From Campylobacteraceae bacterium (lineage in GTDB: Bacteria > Campylobacterota > Campylobacteria > Campylobacterales > Sulfurovaceae), in contig JALWNF010000045.1 in NCBI GenBank assembly GCA_026995985.1, positions 1-7,215 of the forward strand: a stretch of DNA of 7,215 nucleotides, read 5' to 3'. Positions 4,601 to 7,215 of this stretch are shown one piece after another. The notes under the pieces are model-generated. The model ran no database searches and was not told where the DNA came from. It was given only the letters and a program-made list of their open reading frames with translations. The translations under genes were made by a program, and so were the position numbers. Each line of letters starts with the position of its first letter. Positions within the stretch are counted from its first letter, which is position 1.

Positions 4601-7215
4601 ATAAGTTTACCACTCTGAGCTTTAGATAGTTTTACAGTAACATCACCAACTCCATTTTCACCACTATCTTGAATGCCATTTTTATTTAAATCGTAAAACA
4701 CTCTATCTCCAATCTTTGTACTCTCTTGATAGAGTCCCATATCTACCGTTTTGTCATCTCTTCCTGCATAGAGTGTAAAAATATCTGTCTTTCCATTTTT
4801 ATCTGCATTGGAGTCACTACTTTGGTTGTTACCTTGCTTTTTAGGACTAACTTTATAGTTACTTGGAACTTTAAACTCTACATAGTAGTTACCTGGAGTT
4901 ATATTTCTAAATATATATTGTCCACTACTTATTGTCTTTGTTGTTGCTATTAATCTATTTGCTTCACTATAGAGTTTAACCGTTACCCCTGCAACACCTC
5001 TCTTTTCATTACTATCTTGAATACCATTAGCATTGGTATCAAACCAGACTCTATCTCCTAGATTTGCAGGTGTTGGGTAGAGCCCCATGTCTATATCATC
5101 TCTATTTTGCCCTGCCCCTAACTCAAAAAGTGCTGTTTTACCATTACTGTTAGCATCTGAATCTTTTGTATTGTCACTACCTTGTGATTTTTTTGTAACA
5201 CTATAACTACTTGGAACACTGAACTTCACATAGTATTTACCAGCTGGTATATCTTTAAATTTATACTCTCCACTACTATCTGTTTTAGTAGATTTTATAA
5301 GCTTATTGCTATTATCAAAAAGCTTTACAGTTACTCTACTTAGTGGTAACTCACCTACCTCTTGAATACCATTCCGATTGCTATCTAACCAAACATAGTT
5401 ACCAATACTACCTAACTCAACAGGTGCTTCATGACCAACATAAGAGCTCTCATCTTGACAGCTTACCTTCTCTCCATTTGGAGTAATCCCCTCTACTTTT
5501 CCTATATTTTTATAGGCTCCTAAGATAGCCACGCCCACTTTAGTACAAGTCATACTTTGACCAGGTCTAAGAGTATCGTTACCACAATCAACTACTCCCT
5601 CTTTATCATCTGTTACTTTAATATTACTAATAATAGTATTTCCACTATTTTTAACTAAATAGCTCCAAGTAATAGTATCTCCTACAACAATATTAGATAC
5701 ATCACCACCATTGGTAGTTTTAGTAATATCAATGCTAGGTTTAGGGGTAACATACATACCTGCATCTATATCTAACCTCTCTCCCTCTAAAAAGATGGTC
5801 TCTGTTAAACCTGTAGAGACATCTACATCTGAATCAAGAGAAGAGTCCACTCCTGTTGCTCTTTTTGTTGTAAACGAGTATCCTACTTTTTTAATAAACT
5901 TAACCTGATACTCTCCAGCATCTAAATTGTTAAAACTATATAGACCCTGTTTATTGGTTATAGTAGAAGAGAGTAGCTTTCCATTAGTATCATAGAGTTC
6001 AACTTTAATACCTTGTAGTCCAACCTCATTGCTATCTTGTTTTCCATTTTTATTACTATCTAACCAAACTCTATCTCCAAGATTAACTTTAATAAGTGGG
6101 TCTGAATCTCCATTGCACTCTTTCTGATTTGGAATTAAAAATGTCTCTGGCACAATAACATCTTGACGTTTATCTGAAGTCATATTCCAAAGGTAGTAAA
6201 CTTTCATTGGTTGATATTGAGTTTGACCATTAGTTCCCTCTATTTTATTAACAATAAGATGGGCAATTGTTTTTAATGAATTTTTCTCTTTTTGTGTTAA
6301 ATCTTTAAACCAACTATCCTCATCAATAAAATTATCCACTTTATCTAAAGAGTAGTTCCAATCAGAGACATACCAAATAAAGATATTGTGAAACATCTCA
6401 ATCCAATAGTAACTCTCATCTTTATTAAATGTTTTATAAAAAAGGTCAATCACCTCTGGGTCACTTGCAAATTGAAATGCTCTTGAGAGCTTATCTCGTT
6501 GTTGTTCTGTAAAGTTCAATCTATCTCTACTATGAGCTACATATTTGTCACCCTCTTTAGGACTACCATTTGTATACTCATGACAAAATCCATGAGCTGT
6601 AAAGTTATTAAATTCAACCTCTAACCAAGGTTTAACTCCCCATGAGTTGTTATAACCAAACTTACCAATAGCTCCTAAACCTAATCCAAGAGTTTGACAA
6701 TTTTTATCTTTATGGTGTAATCCTATATCTAAACTATTATCATCATAACTTACTAAAATATTTTTAATCTTTCCTATTCCATCAACCGACTCTATTACAT
6801 CTGAATCTAAGCTAGACTCTCCTTGATTTGCTTTAGTTGCAATCCAATACTCTGGATACTCAACTTCTATACAATGCTCTTTGCTACTTACTGAAATATT
6901 TTTAAATTGGTAATAGCCTAGATAAGAGGTTAAAGTCTCTTGAATAGGAGCTCCTGTACAATCTTTTGTATCAAAAAGTTTGACCTGAATATTAGCTAAC
7001 CCAATCTCTCCTTTATCTTGAATACCATTTAAATTGTAGTCAAACCAAACATAGTCACCTAAAGTAATCTGATTTGTAGTTGACTTTGACATAATATGAG
7101 AAGATCTCTTACTAGTTTTTTTTATTATATTAGATTTTACTTCTAAGTTTGAAAATTCAATTTGAGCATAAATATTCATATTAAAAAAAAAAAAAAATAA
7201 TATTACTGCTCTTAT
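1603..7215 (-). CDS. Giant multidomain surface fibril protein (SdrD B, TED-like, DUF7507 and CshA repeats); 5' end outside window
   Basis: Predicted exported, cell-anchored adhesin or fibril. Numbering from the ATG at 7179-7177 gives 1858 residues, but the same frame is open to base 7215 and adds IRAVILFFFFFN before that Met. That forms a plausible signal peptide (basic residue, hydrophobic core, IYA then Gln6). The ATG has no Shine-Dalgarno, because T15 lies 3 bases upstream, so the true start is probably outside the window. Domain order: SdrD B-like 37-154; helical TED-like domain about 158-363; B-like 365-477; DUF7507/DUF11-like 480-582; six tandem B-like domains 588-1292; five CshA-type repeats 1297-1814; Cys-Asp-Cys linker; hydrophobic tail 1826-1849. 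B domains carry DxNxNGxQDxxE and DSD motifs typical of Ca2+-binding Ig-like stalk modules. No LPXTG, RTX, autotransporter barrel or type IX signal is visible. Ligand and function are unknown. The promoter is not in the window. Confidence 0.93.
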   Translation of the reverse strand: MRAVILFFFFFNMNIYAQIEFSNLEVKSNIIKKTSKRSSHIMSKSTTNQITLGDYVWFDYNLNGIQDKGEIGLANIQVKLFDTKDCTGAPIQETLTSYLGYYQFKNISVSSKEHCIEVEYPEYWIATKANQGESSLDSDVIESVDGIGKIKNILVSYDDNSLDIGLHHKDKNCQTLGLGLGAIGKFGYNNSWGVKPWLEVEFNNFTAHGFCHEYTNGSPKEGDKYVAHSRDRLNFTEQQRDKLSRAFQFASDPEVIDLFYKTFNKDESYYWIEMFHNIFIWYVSDWNYSLDKVDNFIDEDSWFKDLTQKEKNSLKTIAHLIVNKIEGTNGQTQYQPMKVYYLWNMTSDKRQDVIVPETFLIPNQKECNGDSDPLIKVNLGDRVWLDSNKNGKQDSNEVGLQGIKVELYDTNGKLLSSTITNKQGLYSFNNLDAGEYQVKFIKKVGYSFTTKRATGVDSSLDSDVDVSTGLTETIFLEGERLDIDAGMYVTPKPSIDITKTTNGGDVSNIVVGDTITWSYLVKNSGNTIISNIKVTDDKEGVVDCGNDTLRPGQSMTCTKVGVAILGAYKNIGKVEGITPNGEKVSCQDESSYVGHEAPVELGSIGNYVWLDSNRNGIQEVGELPLSRVTVKLFDNSNKLIKSTKTDSSGEYKFKDIPAGKYYVKFSVPSSYSVTKKSQGSDNTKDSDANSNGKTALFELGAGQNRDDIDMGLYPTPANLGDRVWFDTNANGIQDSNEKRGVAGVTVKLYSEANRLIATTKTISSGQYIFRNITPGNYYVEFKVPSNYKVSPKKQGNNQSSDSNADKNGKTDIFTLYAGRDDKTVDMGLYQESTKIGDRVFYDLNKNGIQDSGENGVGDVTVKLSKAQSGKLIQTTKTSSSGIYLFKDIPVGEYYIEFTAPVGYTITDAHKGTKENDSDPDKSGRTENFRVEAGTQDSTIDMGIYQNLVSYGDRVFLDTNHNGLQDIGEKGVKNVKVTIFSANSSFKKSMLTDESGNYLFTHLPAGEYFAEFSDIPYGYLITKKDVNNNNNDLNDSDGFERDGKILTEVTLLTPGVNDLSWDLGIYKTVCLPGKAVLGNLVWEDLNKDGVQDVGERGIANVTVTLYNNDTEEKVATTTTDENGFYEFAHLDPDFNYYVQFKVPAGYVVSPQDQDVDSIDSDADATGKTDVISLSPDQINSSVDMGLYHKGATIGDRVFFDEFNGVSNGIQDVGEQGVVDVKVTLYNAQGDIVQTTTTNANGEYHFTNVAKGNYIVGFSELPDGYIFTLKDQGSDEERDSDAKANGRTDIVVVNGTEIITSVDAGVKKVKIAISTNDIGRGQAGKNVTVDVLANDVEGSYSFDPKTVKITSTPDGATLSEDGKTLTVPNEGVWSVDPETGAITFTPKDGFTGDPTPISYSVQDRQGNESSADVVVDYPPLAKDDSVNGEVGKQIVVFVLENDAPTSSPLDKASLRLINPTTGDEVESVTIQGEGTWSTNIDGSITFTPEDGFKNNPTPIKYVVRELSGDISNQATITIVYPDAVDDIVIIPANHVGSISVNVAENDSNNTVPSNVTLGCKQPGVKRLVIDNEGVWSVSDNGIVTFTPIEGFDCDPRDIKYTIGLVSGERSNCATIDLRHELLAVDDIATLNVGGVSLVNILANDSGALNIASVRLVIPSNPVAGTTLSEDGRTLSVPNEGTWSVNNEGIVTFTAIDGFTSSPTPIGYTVENMEGARSNIAQITLTEGGVTITANDDNATANGAEPVVLNVLDNDQGDINSSSVRFIDANGDEARTLVVSGEGTWSVDNTGVVTFTGESGFVGTPTPVRYIVHANRAVLSDTATITITGTCDCKTYDESSIPAMGQLAGVLMVLLTMLLSMLFLHKEELFLIK
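1606..1707 (-). other. C-terminal hydrophobic tail, possible IPTL-CTERM-like sorting signal
   Basis: Residues 1825-1858 read S-I-P-A-M-G-Q-L-A-G, then a hydrophobic stretch to about Phe1848, then H-K-E-E and a short tail. A Pro-containing short motif directly before one transmembrane helix at the extreme C-terminus is the layout of exosortase-type (IPTL-CTERM, PEP-CTERM) sorting signals. The Trp-Gly of the usual IPTLxxWG and the terminal Arg cluster are missing, so a plain membrane anchor is the alternative. A Cys-Asp-Cys (1816-1818) precedes it. Confidence 0.5.
1738..3291 (-). repeat. Five tandem CshA-type fibril repeats
   Basis: Approximate units are residues 1297-1403, 1404-1507, 1508-1605, 1607-1711 and 1715-1814. 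Each contains the CshA signature: AxDD or similar at the start, then VxVLxND, a strand ending in V or L before NEGxWSV or GEGTWS, then G-x-(I/V)-TFTxxxGFxxxPTPIxYxV, then a final strand of the type ATITI. CshA repeats form the fibril of streptococcal surface adhesins and occur in many large bacterial surface proteins. They form the membrane-proximal part here. Unit 3 is the odd one, with three Cys (1545, 1579, 1598) and CDPRDIKY in place of PTPIxY. Confidence 0.88.
3304..5418 (-). repeat. Six tandem SdrD B-like domains (units 3-8)
   Basis: Approximate units are residues 588-702, 705-817, 821-933, 937-1054, 1060-1175 and 1178-1292. Each is about 115 residues. Each opens with (I/L)G(D/N)xVWxD or GDRVFxD and a DxNxNGxQDxGE loop, has a TTTxxxGxYxF strand followed by xGxYxVxF, a DSD or DSN acidic patch then GxT, and ends VDMGLY or similar. 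In staphylococcal Sdr proteins this unit binds Ca2+ and acts as a rigid stalk. The acidic loops are kept here in nearly all units. Unit 6 contains an in-frame run of five Asn (1014-1018). Unit 8 has an altered loop (DEFNGVSNGIQD). The repeats are diverged at DNA level, so they are not a recent amplification. Confidence 0.9.
5434..5742 (-). other. DUF7507/DUF11-like Ig-type domain of the fibril protein
   Basis: Residues 480-582. The pattern PSIDITKTTNGGD, VGDTITWSYLVKNSGN, ISNIKVTDDKEGVVDCG, LRPGQSMTCTKVG, YKNIGKVEGITPNG, VSCQDESSYV follows the usual strand order of these repeats, which occur in large surface proteins. Three Cys (532, 545, 574) are present; the first two match the positions commonly seen in this family. 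Only one copy interrupts the run of B domains. Confidence 0.8.
5749..6087 (-). other. SdrD B-like domain 2 of the fibril protein
   Basis: Residues 365-477. Begins VNLGDRVWLDSNKNGKQDSNE, has the central SFNNLDAGEYQVKF strand pair and the DSSLDSDVD acidic motif, and closes with DIDAGMY. It links the helical TED-like domain to the DUF7507-like domain. Confidence 0.88.
6091..6708 (-). other. Thioester-domain (TED)-like, mostly helical domain of the fibril protein
   Basis: Residues about 158-363, the only part of the protein that is not beta-sandwich-like. Several features follow the order of Gram-positive TEDs (formerly TQXA domains). There is an early Cys in a strand-turn (GFCHEYTNG, Cys199), then a helix FTEQQRDKLSRAFQF, then a buried-looking FHNIFIWYVSDW that resembles the ATQxAIWYxSD block, then a helix KNSLKTIAHLIV, and a late strand MKVYYLWNMTSD followed by RQDVI. 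In true TEDs the Cys forms an internal thioester with the Gln of TQxA, allowing covalent binding to host or partner amines. Here the Gln position appears to be Asn265, so canonical thioester chemistry is doubtful. Assignment rests on motif order only; a different helical adhesin domain is possible. Confidence 0.5.
6718..7071 (-). other. SdrD B-like domain 1 of the fibril protein
   Basis: Residues 37-154. It starts with LGDYVWFDYNLNGIQDKGE, the signature first strand and Ca2+-type loop of SdrD B domains, and ends with SLDIGLHH. It is the most divergent B unit: it contains a Cys pair (Cys74, Cys103) absent from the other units, which could form a disulfide. The DSD motif is present at 125-127. 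It sits at the N-terminal tip side of the stalk, directly before the helical domain. Confidence 0.85.
7166..7215 (-). other. Putative Sec signal peptide of the fibril protein, upstream of the first ATG
   Basis: Reading the fibril frame upstream of the ATG gives codons for I-R-A-V-I-L-F-F-F-F-F-N, continuing into M-N-I-Y-A-Q. An Arg followed by about 14 mostly hydrophobic residues and then I-Y-A/Q fits a signal-peptide h-region and cleavage site (-3 Ile, -1 Ala). No stop codon interrupts the frame to the window edge. This supplies the export signal that the ATG-initiated protein lacks. The initiation codon and n-region would lie beyond base 7215. Confidence 0.7.
7183..7197 (-). repeat. Homopolymer tract T15 (coding strand), probable phase-variation switch
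   Basis: Fifteen uninterrupted A on the plus strand are fifteen T on the coding strand and encode five Phe in the putative signal peptide. At length 15 the frame joins the upstream hydrophobic codons to the fibril protein. At 16 the next codon is TAA. At 14 the frame reads Leu-Ile and then TGA. Long homopolymers are hot spots for slipped-strand mispairing and are the common phase-variation device of Campylobacter and Helicobacter surface genes. The use as a switch is inferred; the tract and its frame consequences are read directly. Confidence 0.75.

Noticed and set aside
7116..7123. A8 tract on the coding strand (codons around residues 19-22) as a second phase-variation tract
   Set aside because: Eight bases is common by chance in DNA this AT-rich and is much less slippage-prone than T15. 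Nothing else marks it.
7090..7129. Internal TATAAT (7129-7124) with Met30 as an alternative transcription and translation start for the fibril
   Set aside because: AT-rich DNA produces such boxes by chance. Met30 has no well-spaced Shine-Dalgarno, and a start there would lose the export signal.

Overview
The window is AT-rich and all three protein genes lie on the minus strand. Read in transcription order from high to low coordinates, they are a giant surface-fibril gene (7215 to 1603, 5' end outside the window), a small outer-membrane beta-barrel gene (1567 to 830), and the histidine-biosynthesis gene hisH (720 to 91). The style fits a Gram-negative campylobacterium (Campylobacterota, perhaps Sulfurimonas- or Sulfurovum-like). 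Reasons are the AT-rich gaps, promoters with a strong extended -10 and no -35, AAGGA ribosome sites, a long homopolymer tract in a surface gene, and an outer-membrane barrel behind a Pro/Glu-rich linker. The genus is inferred from style, not from a marker.

The giant gene dominates. Its protein has at least 1858 residues: a putative Sec signal peptide, one SdrD B-like domain, a ~200-residue mostly helical domain resembling the thioester (TED) domains of Gram-positive adhesins, a second B domain, a DUF7507/DUF11-like domain, six tandem B domains, five CshA-type fibril repeats, and a C-terminal hydrophobic tail resembling an IPTL/exosortase-type sorting signal. The frame stays open upstream of the first ATG (7179-7177) to the window edge. 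The extension encodes Arg, Ala-Val-Ile-Leu and five Phe, which together with the following residues looks like a signal peptide. The five Phe come from an uninterrupted T15 tract on the coding strand. Gain or loss of one T puts a stop codon within three codons of the tract, so the gene has the layout of a phase-variable ON/OFF switch.

The barrel gene follows after 38 bp. It has its own extended -10 abutting the stop codon of the giant gene and a hairpin terminator after its stop. hisH then has its own promoter and ribosome site. Downstream of hisH lies a large imperfect hairpin (19-79) whose arm differences are mostly G.U pairs only in minus-strand RNA. A Shine-Dalgarno sequence at 7-2 suggests that another gene starts just outside the window.

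The two surface genes plausibly form a cell-envelope module; hisH looks like an unrelated housekeeping neighbour. I see no tRNA, rRNA, CRISPR array, transposase or attachment site.
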